Source: Pipra filicauda (Eukaryota; Chordata; Aves; Passeriformes; Pipridae). From it: a stretch of DNA of 64,000 nt. This document shows positions 1-12,639 of the stretch, piece after piece. The notes beneath the pieces are model-generated. The model did no database searches. It was given only the letters and a program-made list of their open reading frames with translations, and had not been told where the DNA came from. The DNA lies in contig NW_024104524.1 in assembly GCF_003945595.2 (NCBI RefSeq), forward strand, positions 186,001 through 250,000, written 5' to 3'. The position numbers and the translations under genes are program-made. The number at the start of each line of letters is the position of its first letter. Position 1 is the stretch's first letter.

Positions 1-3000
1 CTAGATGCAGCTGAGTGAAATTAGCCCTTTAGAAGCTCCCACCTCTCTCTGCTGAGTGTAGTGCAAGCCTGGACAACCAGCTTGATTAGCCAGCTAATTT
101 AGAGAAAAATATGATGTCTAGGGTGTATTTTATCATTCTAAGTTTTTTCCACAAACTGTCTTAGGTAAAGCTCAGAAAAGGCAGGTTTCAGGGAAATGTG
201 GGTGGATGGGAGGCTGTCTTGCCCTAGAGACAGAAGGTGGACGAAGGGCTGGATACTCTTGTGATCCTGAGGACCCCAGAAAGCATGGACACGCTTCTTG
301 GTTGGTAAACAAAAAAAAGATATTTACATGTATAGTGATGCGCAAATTTAAATAATTGTATAAAAAGGGAATATTTAGAAGAATTTAGGGAATTTTAGAA
401 GATATATTTGATACCCACTCTTTGTTAGCCTCAGTGTCTCAATATGGCCCTCAAGCATGACTTTCAGAAACATTGTGCTATGTTTGTTACCTGTATTGCT
501 CTGTTATGTTTTTCATAAGAAAGGCCTTGGAGCTTGAAGTCATAAATAGCGCTGAACTTAACAGGAGTGAAATTTTTATCTAAGAAGAAACCAGAGAGAA
601 CAGGAAATGCTGGAAAATGATGGACAAAGACAAGATTTGCTGGGCCAAAGTAGAGTCAATGTGCATTTCCCTCTGCAAAAGAAATTACAGCTAGAATTCA
701 AACCCGTCAAGTTTACACAAGGATTGCAGAAAACTTAAATACTCACCAGAACTCCTGGAATAGATATATTTCCTCAAAAATTTAATTCTTATTTTAAAAA
801 GTCAAGCCTTCAGTCTGGAGTACAACTATGTTAAAATGTCCACCTAACTTGGCTATGAGTGTACACAAAATATTTGACTAAAAGAAAGTCATAGATAATT
901 GAATGATCCTTAAGCTGTGAAATGTTAAAATTACTAGAAAACTAAATTCTCAGTGACCATGAAAGCTATTGAGGTAGTCATTTTACACCACTACGGTGAA
1001 AACTGGAAGTAGCTCTACATGTATTACAGGTTTCAACACTTTAATATGCAAAAATAGAGGTGGAAACTCTGGCCTTAGTCCGTGGGTTTAAAGGGTTTGA
1101 TTTGCTTATTTAGGCTAGCTTTTCCTGGAACTGACTGTAAACCATATATTTCCACTGTCAAATGAAATAAATGCCCATGTGATTTTCTTTCCAGTTACAA
1201 AGACCTAATTTACAAATTCAATACCTGTCCACTAAGAACGATAATATTATGGAGGGTGGAGTTAACTAAGGCTTACTGGCAATTTCTTAAGTAATATAAA
1301 AATGTCCTGGTACTTCTTATATTTTCATACTGATAAAAACATGGGATTTACAATACTGAACCATCTTCTGAGGGTAAACACATGGCTGAGGAGAACTCAC
1401 TACTTTTGAACTAAAGTTCACTGTGTTTCTTGATTATAAAGTTTGGTAACTCCTGTCGAAGTCATCTCAGATGGCAGCATCATAGGGCCGTTTCCCTCCT
1501 TACCATTGCACTGTGAGACAACAGCCTCAAGCCCAGGGATGTGAAGTGTCCTAAAGCAGAGCAGTAAGTTTGGCCAGATCTCAACCATTGGTCAATATTT
1601 TAATTTCCTTAGGAAAAAAAGTTCTAAATACACAAGTACTGAGAAAGAAGAAAAATTCAAATCTTGGACAGAGATGTCTCCTAGTTAGTAGAATGGAGGT
1701 ATAAAGACAAAGGCAGATGATATGTGATTTTCTTCACTTTCAGGAAATTAGAGGAAACTACTAACATGTTCTCAACTTTTGTATTTAATATTGGTGGATT
1801 TTTTTGCTGGCTAAGTTCAGGATACATTTGCTTAGACCAGAAATGCCCTTTTTGATACTGCTCATATCTACTCACTGGCAGGAAAGCAGAGCTGTAACAA
1901 ACTGCGCCTTGGAAAACTGTGCAGTTGAGTACATCAGGAGCCTCTGCTGCAGAGGTGCCATCGCCATGTGCACATCCCCACACGCTTCCACTGCCCCAGT
2001 TGTCAGCAGAGCGGGGAAGTAACGGGACAAGGACAGAGGAACAGAAGCCCCTGGGGAAGAGGCAGATGAAGAAAAGGCATGAAAAAGTTTATCTGTTGTT
2101 TCCAGGTGAAATCTCTTTCCTTCTTCTCACAAAATATGACTTCCATATCCTTGCAATATCAAAGGCTTGAAACAATAGCCGAGGCAAGCACCCATGTGAT
2201 TTAAAGGTCAACACCGTCATCAGCTTGGCTTTGAAGATTTTAGCATACAAAATTAGTACCTCAATAACAAAGTGATTTTGCTGTTAAAATGTTGATGGTT
2301 GACTTTCCTTTTATTGGCCTGAGTATCTCACAGTTCAAAACTTTCTACGTTGGTGCATTTATTTTCTGAAAATCCGTGACTTCTTAATTTTCTGCTTAAA
2401 AATTTTCGTCTGAGTTGTAGATATGTAACTCTATTTAAAGTGCAGCCAGACAAATGAGGCTCTTTTCAATGTTTTGATCTGAGGTAGACGAACAACAGAA
2501 AACATAGTGGGGTGGAAAAAAGGCAACCTAAAGCTCACCTCACTTAAGAGATAGCAGTAACCATCTTAAAAGTGATTGGCTTATTATGTACACTTTAAGC
2601 ATCCACAGAGAGCAGTTTTCCATACCCACAGTACAGTCATTAGCGAGGGAGGAGGGAGGCAGAGAGTTAGCTGATAGCACAATCATCTTTCCTATGCAGA
2701 CAGTGACCTGGAAGCAGCACATTTAGACAGATTTCCCTCAAAATAATGAATCTCTGTACTGTAAGGAAGAAACATTGGTTGCAGCAGAAAAATAAATAAA
2801 GTAGAATACTAGCTTTGAAGAACTGACTGAATTTAGACCTACATATATGTAGATTTTGCTCCCAACGTAAGATGTTCAAAGAGATATATTGCTACTAACT
2901 ATGACAGCAAAAGTAATATTGCCACTATGCTCCATTATCATTCTGTACAAAATCAATATCAAAACAACCCAAGTCTAGACACATAAATGTCAAACTATTT

Positions 3001-4168
3001 AACAAGAAGCAGTTAGTGCAGAAAAAAACACTTAAATGGCAATTGAGGTAGTCTGATGGATCTTAAAGTAGCTTACCAGGATTTATGTAAGATAAAAACA
3101 GTTTAACTAAGCATGTAGAACAAAGCCTGGGGGCTTATGGCTAAGAACAATATTAGAAGAACATCTAAGCTCTTTATCGTACCTGTCAGGTCCTAGTACA
3201 TGGCTGTTCTGTCAAAGATGGAAGGCCTTCTAAGTCTCCTCATTTTCTTCTTGATTTTAGGTTTTAGGTTACTTAATAAAATTACCATTCACCTACTACT
3301 CAAAAGACAGAGTGCCCAGTTCGCAAAAATACATTTGAGTTGTTCCTACCACTCATATGAAATCTATCATTTTCAGAATGCTTTCTCCACATTTTAGATG
3401 TCATTCCTATTGAGAGCTGACAAGGAGGTTGTTAGCAAGTAACATCCTCCCAGAAACGGATTTTTGGAGTGAAACATGCAGCAGAAATTAACACTTAATT
3501 AACATGCTAAAATGGCTAAACACTGAAGCTCATTTCTGTCAAGGAAAAAAAGGGATGGAAGAACTTGAAAATACAGAGGCATTAACTTAAAAATGACCAA
3601 ATATTTAGTTCTTAGTTTCTAAAAATTATCTTTTAATTCAAGTGATTTTCTTCTGGCTTTCAAATAGACCTAAAATAAAAAAGAAAATTAAATACAATTA
3701 GGACTTAGGTGGAGAAACAGTTTTATGTGGTTCATAATTCATTTTTTATTGGTTCACAGTTCATTGTTTCTCTGTGCGCAACCAAAAGCCATTTTGATTC
3801 TGACATGAATCAGTTTTTTCCTGATGTGGCCACAAAAAAACCAAAAAAATAATCCGTCATTAACCCATCTGAAATGAAACCCAGCTGAAGTATTGCAGTG
3901 CTGAAAAAAACCCATACCTTCAATGTAAATAGAACTAAAGGAGATTTTATTGTCTAAGACATCTTTCATTTCACAGCCTTCAGCATAAGTCATTAACAGA
4001 CTGCTGTAGCACAGTGAACTCCTGGGAAATTTGTTGCCTGATTAGAGGAGAGAGACTGGCTTTACATAAGAAAACTCACTCAGTAACTTAATAAAGGTGA
4101 AACTCAATAGAAATTTATTGTAAACGCAAGATCAAATCTTCTATATTTTTATTTAAGATAATATTCAG
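1..4168. other. AT-rich intergenic or intronic DNA, nothing recognised
   Basis: This is AT-rich, CpG-poor sequence with stops in all frames. The few short open frames (up to about 100 codons) match no protein family I know and overlap one another on both strands, as chance frames do. I see no CR1 tail, no long simple repeat and no convincing splice-bounded exon. Short A-runs and purine-rich patches occur but have no clear structure. Confidence 0.6.
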
Positions 4169-4204
4169 TATTCAACAGATAATACATTATTCAACAGATA
4201 ATAC
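4169..4204. repeat. Tandem duplication, 19-bp period
   Basis: An exact 17-bp word (TATTCAACAGATAATAC) occurs at 4169-4185 and again at 4188-4204, separated by 2 bp. A partial third copy of its core (GTATTCAAC) follows near 4214. This looks like a replication-slippage duplication; no function is suggested. Confidence 0.9.
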
Positions 4205-4693
4205 CACATTTGAAGTATTCAACTTGCCAAAATGAGAATGAAGCTACTCATGAAATGGCTGGTTCTGGACCAAATCTTGTACATTGTGAGACTTTTTCTG
4301 TAACCTGCCCAAATGGAGGACTTGTGGTGCTACCATGGGTAAGACAACCTGGTATAAATTCATGTGTGCTGAGTGTGACTCTGGGTAGGTGCCCATATGG
4401 TCAGCTGGATGAGAAGCACAGGTCACTCAGGACAAGAAGTGAAAGGTCTCAAGGTATGACACCAAACACTTTGTTCCTCTGTGCATGTTGTCTCCAAAAG
4501 GAGATGGTTTTCATCTATACCCAGAATTGTTACTTGAGGCTTCAGGCTGATTTAGGCTTTTCAAGAGAGTAAAAACTTTTGTTAGATTTTGCTTTTTCTT
4601 CAAACCCTACCATACAGCAAGAGTGAAAAATTTCTAATTAAATGCAGTGCACTTTTTAAGTGAACTAATAACTGTCTTATCTCTATCTATCCA

Positions 4694-4966
4694 ACAGGCA
4701 ACTAGAGACAGGAAAAGAGGACATAGTCTTAAGCTGCACCAGGAAAGGTTTAGGTTGGACATTAGGAGGAATTTCTTCACAGAAGGGCTGATTAGACATT
4801 GGAATGGGCTGCCCAGGGAGGTGGTGGAGTCAAAGTTCCTGGAGCTGTTTAAGGAAAGACTGGATGAGGTGCTCAGTGCCATGGTCTCATTGACCAGGTG
4901 GTGTTTGGTCATAGGTTGGACTTGATGTCAGAGGTCTTTTCCAACCTAATTGATTCTGTGATTCTG
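4694..4966 (+). mobile_element. CR1 LINE, 5'-truncated 3' fragment
   Basis: This is a 3'-terminal piece of a CR1 non-LTR retrotransposon. It starts in the region coding the end of the ORF2 reverse-transcriptase protein (CACTAGAGA-CAGGA-type sequence) and runs through the short 3' UTR. The diagnostic 3' end is present: a TTTTCCAACCTAA box followed by TGATTCTGTGATTCTG. 5' truncation is usual for CR1, because reverse transcription starts at the RNA 3' end and usually stops early. Its 'GGTCTTTTCCAACCTAA' end groups it with the copies at 9712 and 32301. It is fairly well preserved, with the coding frame open to its end. I cannot assign a subfamily without a library. Confidence 0.95.
4698..4925 (+). 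pseudogene. CR1 ORF2 C-terminal remnant
   Basis: This is the reading frame inside the CR1 fragment. It encodes the conserved tail of ORF2, the endonuclease/reverse-transcriptase polyprotein that copies CR1 RNA into the genome. The landmark is [13 protein letters not shown] followed by a [15 protein letters not shown] helix, about 40-75 residues into the remnant. The frame stays open to a stop at about 4923-4925. All catalytic domains (endonuclease and the RT palm motifs) are missing because of the 5' truncation, so it cannot be active. It is noteworthy only as the clearest protein homology in the first 50 kb. Confidence 0.88.
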
Positions 4967-6760
4967 AGTAATAATCATGAAGATAACTAAGCAATGCCTG
5001 ACACCAGTTATGACAGCAGTCCCATTAAGTCAGGGGAATAATTGCAGTCTTAATGTTAGGAAAAGATTTAAGGATTTTGCAATCGTTGTATTGTCTCAAA
5101 TATCATTGTATTCTGCTTAGGGCATGCTGGCATATTGAGATGCAACTCGCTATTTATGACCCACTGTCTTCCTCAGCTGGTATGTGACTTCATGGAGGAA
5201 AACAGCTTGATTTAAAAAATGGGATATATCAACCTGTAGAACAGGGTTTGAGTGCTATGTCCTGTGTGTTTATACCCTGTGAATGGCAACTCGTATCTAG
5301 ACAAACAGACTTCAGACTTCACAAGTCCCATAGAAGTGAACTGTCTAGCCCTAAAGTCAACTTCAAAGTCTCAATGTGGTTGTTGTGTTAATCCCAGGAG
5401 AAGGATGCATCACACTAGAGAAGCAAGTTTGCAGCTTGTGATTCAGGTCTTCCATTTCCAATTATATCCTGTTATGAAAAGAATCCCTGAGCACAAGGAA
5501 TAACAGACCCTTCAATCCTCTTCTGGCACTTTAGCTGAAGTCCCTCCATGAAGGCTCAATCCATCTTCTGTACCATAGAGACTGAAGTGACATTAAAGCG
5601 ACAATTACCCATCCTTTCTGCTCATCCCTGAGAAAATTTGTGTAGGTAATCAGTGCAGACCGTTTGCTGCTTCCTCCTCTACCCCATACCCTCAATTATT
5701 TCTACAGCAGGATCTCAGCTCAGCAGAAACCCATTAGAGCAATGAAGCGGGCTCCTCATCTGTCTTGGTAGGTAAAGAAATGCTCCTGCAAAAGCTTTAT
5801 GTGAGGTCTCACAGGGCTGGGAGGTTTAGGGGATGGAAAAGAACAGCTGTTATCACTCTGCCAAAGAAACTCTGACACAATGAGTTGCTAAATGATCCCA
5901 ATCTTCACAACTCTGTGTTTGGGCTATGATTTTCAATTCTGCCAAGAATTTTAATCACAAATCTTGAATCCTGTCAGTTACTTCTAAGAAATCAGTTTTG
6001 ATCCACACATTAGTTCTTGGTTAGTCACATGCGTTTATTACCAGACCAAAGCTGTAATTTGCTTTATGCTCTGGTCTCTGTGCTTCCCCAAATGATTGGC
6101 AGCTGGCAGCTCAAGGTGGCACCACCTTTTTGCCATGGCTTTACAGAAAAATGTGCTTTGATCATAAGCTACTTTGGTTAAAAGTAGAGTATATAACTGA
6201 CCATAAGAAGTCACAGACATACAGCATGGGTGCACTTAATGTCATCTAGAGACACAGTTTGCTGAAGACAGAAGTTTAGAATTAGCGCTGGAAGTTAAAT
6301 GTACTGACTATTTCTAAGTGAAACCAATCCTTTAAACACTTAAGAACTTGTTTAATTTTCAGCATATGCCACAGACTTCAAAGAAGGGTCAGAGTCCAAT
6401 AGTTTGAAGTAATGACAAGCAAGAAATGCCCTGCAATATTGGCTAAAGAAGAAAATATTAATATGACAAGTTTTTTTAGGTGTTACTTTTACATTTAGCT
6501 TTTCAAGTTCAAATTTTGCACAATTTGGCATGTGTGCAAAATTTCCATCTGAGAAGACACGTAAAGTTGCGTTTTTAGAATAAGAGTTTGAAAAATGGTA
6601 GAGGGCACTGGTATGTGTTATGTCCTTTCTTCTCTGATTAAGTATTTGTAATTGAGATAATTATTCTCTGACAACTAAACATGTCTGTTAAGCAAATATT
6701 CCTTAAAGAAATAATTGCCTGGAATAAAGTACTGTTTTACCACTTCTATCACTACGTCTG
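4967..6760. other. Unique AT-rich DNA, nothing recognised
   Basis: No gene, RNA gene or known repeat is visible. Open frames are short, unrelated to known families and mutually overlapping. There are no long simple repeats. Confidence 0.55.
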
Positions 6761-6776
6761 GTTTACATATGTAAAC
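6761..6776. promoter_or_regulatory. 16-bp perfect palindrome of two forkhead-like sites
   Basis: The sequence GTTTACATATGTAAAC is its own reverse complement, and AAAA follows it on the + strand. Each half with its flank resembles the forkhead (FOX) core RTAAACA: TGTAAACA on + and the mirrored GTTTACA. The centre is CATATG, an E-box-type hexamer. The palindrome is read directly; binding by FOX factors is inference from motif likeness. Confidence 0.4.
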
Positions 6777-7394
6777 AAAACAGTTTATACTTAGAATATA
6801 CCCAGACATGGTGTCACTGGTTTCTCCTTCCCTGCAAAGCTGACTTGTAGGGCCTCAGGCTCATGTTATTGCTCTGTGGACAGACACTTGTGTCAGAATG
6901 GGGTATTTGTGTCAAAGGGAACAATGATACATTATCATCACTGTAAATGTGAGACAGAATAAAGAGATCAGAGTGAGTAAAAACAGTAATTAAAATGTCT
7001 TCCACCCTTGTATGTGGCCATCATGATTTAACATCCAGGACAGAAACAAGTATGACTGTAATAGCCAAGGAGAGGTCAAGGATTACACAAAATCATTTCC
7101 TAAGGTCACCGATTTTGTAACACGCACACATCACATTCACCCTGTGATTGCAACCAGTGTCTGCTCTTTATAATTTATTTTTTTTAATGTTTTATCATTT
7201 ATTTGGTATTAGATCTTGAGGCAGAGAATTGGACAGATGAAAGGAGATGGAGGAAGGATTTGAAAAGAAGGATTTGCAAAAGAAGGTGCAGAAAAAATAT
7301 TGAAATAGCTCAAGGAAGTAGCATAAAAAATGCTTGGGAAGTACTTGAGAGGGCAAGCAAGAGGAAGGAGGAGTGAAGAGTCTGGAGATGTCTT

Positions 7395-7560
7395 TTGTGT
7401 GACGGATTAATCACTCTCAACTTCACTCTGGGTCATCTCCCTTTTCTGTATTAAAATAGTGTCTTTTAATCGCAGACGCGTTGTGTAAATGACTTTGACC
7501 TTGACAGAAACCCTAGAGAGGGGGAAACTTTAGTCATATTGCTGTTTGTGGTTTTTTTTT
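7395..7560. promoter_or_regulatory. Candidate regulatory patch (OTX-like and ERR/SF1-like sites)
   Basis: This short stretch holds GGATTAATC at 7404-7412 (a back-to-back GGATTA/TAATC arrangement of the kind bound by OTX/PITX homeodomains). It also holds TGACCTTGA at 7496-7504, the reverse complement of TCAAGGTCA, an extended nuclear-receptor half site typical of ERR and SF1. Three CpGs lie nearby (ATCGCAGACGCG, about 7470-7480) in otherwise CpG-poor DNA. The motifs are visible; that this is a working enhancer is inference, and single motif matches are common by chance. Confidence 0.25.
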
Positions 7561-8500
7561 CCTGAGGTGACAATATCCTGAATGACAATCACTGTCCTTT
7601 GCAATAATTTTTTTCTTAGGTAAATAGCCCACTCTGGTCTGTCCTTTTTACTCTTAAAAGGCTGAAGAAAAATTCTGTATCAAATTAGCAAAATTTCTAA
7701 CTATTTCTTATGAAAATTTAGATTATAAATGCAATAAAATGCCCAAGTACAGATTATTAACTAAATCTCAAATTACCTGCCAAATCATGGCACCCTTGCT
7801 ATAACCCCTGAAATATAATTAACCTGTGTAGGGGTCTTTGATTCAGTTATAAAACCCCAACATTCATTGGTCAATAAAGCTGGGGAGAAAAAAAAAGAAC
7901 AAAAAACAAGGACTACAAAGATTATCTGGGACCCCTCATTTAAAACTCTTTTCATATCAATCACAGCCTCACTGTCCCCTCAGTGAGAGAGTAAAATGAT
8001 GGGATATTTCACCTTTCCAGATGACCAGACCCCTTAGCTTTCAAGAATGTCTAAGTGAGAATACATTGCAGCTGGTAGCACTATTGAGAACAGTTGGATA
8101 ATCTTTCACTCTCAGGCATTGACAGAGTAGCTTCAAAGCATTCTCTGTCTATCTCTCATTCTTGCGTGTCGGACTATGCCATAGGTGATGTGACAGCTGA
8201 ACATATGGGATGTAGGTAACGTATGTAGATGGTCAGAGCTGGATTCTGTCTCAGGGACTTGCTGTGTGGATTTGTGTGTACACACACGTGTATTTCTAAG
8301 GCATGGAGGGAGTGAAAACATGTAAAAGTTTCATTTGTTTTTACACCTATGGGTATTATAAGATACAGGGTTTGAACTTCTTTTGTTAAATCTCTGGTTG
8401 CACATGGGCTGTTTTCATCTGGTTTCTAACAGTAATTAGTATAGCTGACATTCATATGATTTCCAAACTTTCAAACAATTATTTGATTGCTTAGATTAGT
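7561..8500. other. Unique AT-rich DNA, nothing recognised
   Basis: No gene or known repeat is visible between the motif patch and the next CR1 fragment. A short alternating pyrimidine-purine stretch (TGTGTACACACACGTGTA, near 8274-8292) is the only low-complexity feature. Confidence 0.55.
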
Positions 8501-8577
8501 TTCCTGCTTGAGCAGAGGGGTTGGACCAGATGACCTCCAGATGTCCCATCCAACCTCTGTGGTTCAGTCTTTCTGTA
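8501..8577 (+). mobile_element. CR1 LINE, very short 3' end
   Basis: This fragment contains only the last 80 bases or so of a CR1. It shows GGGTTGGACCAGATGACCTC, then a TCCCATCCAACC box, then a decayed version of the octamer tail (GTGGTTCAGTCTTTCTG in place of ATTCTRTG repeats). The tail decay suggests an older insertion. Its 'GACCTCCAG-GTCCC-CCAACC' end resembles the copies at 29458 and 55016. It retains no coding content. Confidence 0.85.
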
Positions 8578-9711
8578 AACATTGTGATAGTGAGCAGGTC
8601 CGACTCTGACTGAAATTTCAAGACCTGTGTGAGTAGCATTTGGTACCTGCGTGACTTCCACAGGTTGAGTCTCCCCCATTGAGCAGGAGTAAAAGAGAGG
8701 TCATGGGTAAATCCACCTCTCCAGTATGACATTGCTTCTTATTGTCTCGTGTTTAGAAATGCAAATAATATGATCACATCCTACTAGAGCATAGTGACCT
8801 CCTTAGAAATTTCATATAAGTTAAGTTCTTTTTAGGATTACCATTGCAATGATAGCAATACAGTGGCAGCAACACCTCTAGACCAGTAGCGTTTTTAACT
8901 AAAAGACATAATATCTGTTAACACAGAAACCCCTTCAAATTGTTCTCAGTATCTGCTATTTACAAGGCTGATTTCAGGTTCTAAAGAAAGAGTTCTTCTA
9001 GATCGCAATGAAGCAGATTGACTCTACTAAGACTCAAGAACTTCTTACAGAAGCTCAAACAGATGAAAAGGAAACTAAGCTTTGGCATCTTACTGTGCAT
9101 CTCATAATCTTCTCTGCATAATTCCAGTGATTTCAGAAATGCTACCATTTCTGAGATATAGGAGGAAAAATGCTAACAAAAAAGTTAATGCTACCTTTCA
9201 TGTAAATGCTAAAATTGTATGCAAAAAACAAACAAACAAACAACCTTGCCCCCATCAGTAACCCTAGTAACTCTTATGCTTCCTGCTATTTCTTCCTTTG
9301 CAAGAAATCAGGTGCATTTTTTAACATCAGCAGTTGGTAAAAATGAGATAATCACAGGAACCAACACACCTTCTGGAGTGTAACAAAACACAGTGAAATT
9401 TATGGGTGGTTCAGAGACTCAGATTGTGGTTCTGCTCAAATAGGCAACAGAGACACCTCTTCATATCTTAGAATCAAATATAGCCCATAGGAGAGCTGCT
9501 CTGTTGTGTGAGAAGTATGGAGCCAGAAGGTGCTGTCCGTGTGCTGGGGAGCTGGGTTGGGTGCAGAGCCAGGAACTGTGAGGATGCTCAGCACCATGGA
9601 AGCAGGCACAGCACTCAGTGTGCTTGTGAGCCACTCCAGGTCAGCTGGCTGAGGAAAAGAGTTTCTGTCCTGGGCAAATTATGGGTATATAGCCAATGAA
9701 AGTCTAGGCTA
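8578..9711. other. Unique DNA with a short (CAAA)n
   Basis: No gene is recognised. Between the two CR1 fragments the only structured element is the (CAAA)n stretch at 9222-9243, listed separately. Confidence 0.55.
9222..9243. repeat. (CAAA)n microsatellite
   Basis: A C-A6 start followed by ACAAACAAACAAACAA gives about four CAAA units. It is a low-complexity tract, not attached to a recognisable retroposon. Confidence 0.85.
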
Positions 9712-9919
9712 AACTGAGGTTGGAAAGGCCCTCTAAGATCATCAAGTCCAACCACTAAGCCAGCACTGTCAAGTCCACCACTAAACCATGTCCCTAAGTG
9801 CCACATCTACATTAAAAAGACATTTAAAAACGTCCAGCAATGTTGACTCAACCACTCAATCACTGGGCAACCTGTTCTAAACTTACCATGAAGAATTTTT
9901 TCCAAATATCCAATCTAAT
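9712..9919 (-). mobile_element. CR1 LINE, 3' fragment on the minus strand
   Basis: Read on the + strand this is the reverse complement of a CR1 3' region. It runs GGTTGGAAAGGCCCTCTAAG, then ATCATCAAGTCCAACC, the 'CACTAAACCATGTCCCTAAG' block, a 'GACTCAACCACT...CTGGGCAACCTGTTC' block (the LP-EVV coding region reversed) and AATATCCAATCTAA. The octamer tail expected at about 9690-9711 is lost or unrecognisable. A small internal deletion is suggested near 9878-9895, where the sequence jumps from the CTGTTCTAA block to the GAAGAATTTTTTCC block. Its 3'-end class matches 4694 and 32301. Confidence 0.93.
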
Positions 9920-12386
9920 GATTTGACAAAAACTAATCTGAGAAAGGTTTGCTATCCATATTTTGAAAAGGTGATGATACTGCCCTTAATTTACATTTCG
10001 AACAAGTCGGAATATGGAATTATTTATCTGCCATTTCTTTTGCTACAAAAGAAAGCTGTCTCTTGGTATCCTTCATTGCCTTGTCTAATCTAATTTTAAA
10101 ATCTCCAGTTCATGGGTCTTCCTTTACTCTTGAAATATTCCACAGCTTAATACCTTTTTTCTTAGATTAAGTCTAATTTGTTTGGTTGGTTGGTTTTTTT
10201 AAATGAAAAACATTGTAAAAATGAGTTCGTTATTTTTTTAGTAGAATTTTTCTGATCCTTCCCTTTATATTGGCATTCCAAAGACATTCTACCAAATGGG
10301 GACTTTCCAATGAATTTGAATATTAGCAAATATTAAAAAATACTGATTCTATCTGTGAATCCCATGGAAGGAATACCAAAAGTTTCCACAATAAAAAAGA
10401 GGAACAGTATTGTGAACTATTTGTCCAATGAGATAAAAGTCTTCGATCCTTTTGTTATTACTTCTAGATAAAGAGGTAAAAGTACAATTTTTTATTATTA
10501 TTTTTATTATTGTTTTATCTGAGGCTAAAATGTAAGGGTGGGGGCTACTTTTAAAGTGACAGTGGGTTTTGCAATTTTTCAATTTTTTTTTTCTCTAATA
10601 AGTGGAGGGGGAAATACACAAGCAAAAAAGAAAGAAATTCCCTCCACCCCTGTGCCTTCGGAAGAATAAAACTAAAAAGAAGTAGGAAACAAATATCTAA
10701 AGAATTCCAATTATACAATCATTTGATATAAGCAGCTTGCTTTCTGGACTTTTCATGAATAGAAAAATAAGCCAAATTTGTTATTACAAATGATTCATGC
10801 ACTCAATCTTTCATCTCATAATATCATTACCAACAAGACCTCTGGTAATGCAGACAGTTATGCTCCTTTATAATAATTATTGAACTAGCTAATTTGTACA
10901 GTTAGAAGCTTTTTAGAAATGCTCACAAACATCAGACTTGAAAAAACATGGAAGAGTTAAGGCTAGATTAGGAGTTGTCTCATCAGATTAGACTGCTCAA
11001 ATGGTGAAGGAAAAAGACTGGAAAGAAAATAAAAATCTCCATGCAGATCGAAGGAAATTAGGGCTAACCAGACAAAACAAGAATCAAAGGACCCTTCCAA
11101 GCCATGCATTGGTCTTAACTCCTCCAGTGGGTGCCCAGCAGTCATGCCCTTATCTTTGTCATCTGCCTGGGGAACACCTTTGGCTGGGAAAGGTCCTGAG
11201 CTGCAAATCACGGGATATCGAGAGAATATTCAGGGCATCATCACTGAGGGCTTTCCTGTTTTCTTATGCTTCTCTAAGCACCTGGTTTTGGTCTTTCCCC
11301 CACCTCACCATTAATAGATGTTAGTGCTCTAAATGGTACTCATGCTTCTACACAGTCACTGAGGAGTGGGATGACCACAAAAGGCCAGGCCTGGAGCCTG
11401 GGGCAGTCTGCCAGTGAGGATGAGACGGACAGAGGGATGCCACAAGGCTGTGGGGGGTCCTGGGGACACCAGCTCAAGGTCCAGCAAAAATTTGACTATC
11501 AGTCCCATGAAATAAATTGACACTGCAGCTGTGGACAAGCTCTGGGCATATATCTTGGCTCCAGAAACTGTGACCAAATAAAATGCATCAAAGGCCACCA
11601 AAGAAATTGTTAATTGGCTTCAGAAGTCATATGAGAGGTAATGAATGTGATTTCACCTCACTGCTCTGTCCTCTTCTGCCCCAAGCACAAAGTACAAAAC
11701 ATAGCTACGTAGATGAGTGACTCGTTTGAGAAATTATCTCTGCCACCTCATGCCTGGAGAAGTCCATTACAATGCTGGAAATCTCTGCTCCAGTTCCTGT
11801 TCCTCCAAATGCTTGTTTGTACAAGTGTTTGGAAAACACTCTGGAATGAACCACATCTCTCAGGCAAGCCCCTGACAGAGCAAGTGTTAATTTTGACTGT
11901 GCTTCTTATCAGTCTCAGAAGATGTGTTCTAGATCTATCCCATCCCATCTGAACAGTCTGACCAGCAGGCTGCTGGCTCTTCCACAACAACATTCAGGGT
12001 GGGACCAGAAGTTTTCTCTGAGACCTGAGTGCTGTTCCAGCTCTGTTCAGTGAACATTTTATTGTAGGTCATACCAGCGTCTTACAACTCTTGTGTACAG
12101 CAGAAAAACTCCAGGAGGCCCCCTTGGAAAAGTGTGTTTTACAACAAGACCTGACCTACTTGTCTTTGCTGATGTTATTGACTATATTGGCTTCTACCAT
12201 ATGATCACCAATTTATTTCTCTCTCTAAAACAGGCATTTGTCTTTCCTGGTTTTTTTGTTCAGTAAGCCACAAGTTGGAAGGGTGATTTCTGTACACAGC
12301 ATGACTGTAGATGAGCAGAGACCCAGCTGTAGGTGGAGTTAAGAGATCCATAGACATGTTTCTTCCTAATATCTTCAGTTCATCAT
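9920..12386. other. Unique AT-rich DNA
   Basis: No gene is recognised. It includes a T/TTA-rich low-complexity tract at 10488-10518 (TTTTTTATTATTATT followed by TTTATTATTG). The 11.0-12.1 kb part is slightly less AT-rich and has short overlapping open frames on both strands, none with a family resemblance. Confidence 0.5.
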
Positions 12387-12408
12387 GAAAAATATAGCTA
12401 TATTTTTC
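12387..12408. repeat. Perfect 22-bp AT-rich palindrome
   Basis: The left half is GAAAAATATAG and the right half is its exact reverse complement, with no spacer, centred on AGCT at 12396-12399. The bases immediately outside (T at 12386, C at 12409) do not pair, so the symmetry is exactly 22 bp. It could extrude as a small cruciform or serve as a dimer binding site. Both roles are inference. Confidence 0.9.
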
Positions 12409-12639
12409 CATTCTTTATTTTAAATATTCATCTCTTATAATCCTTTTCCTACAGCGCAAAATATAGGAGATTATTTTGCTTTTAAATTATATCTTAAATA
12501 TTATAGGTATTCACAAAATAACCTCAAATACGTTCTTTTACAGTTTAAATGGAAGGGTATTAAAATTTTTAAAAAATTATTGGCTGTAATAACTTTTGGA
12601 TAAATGAAGGAAATAATAAAGATGACTGTTTTTCATTCC

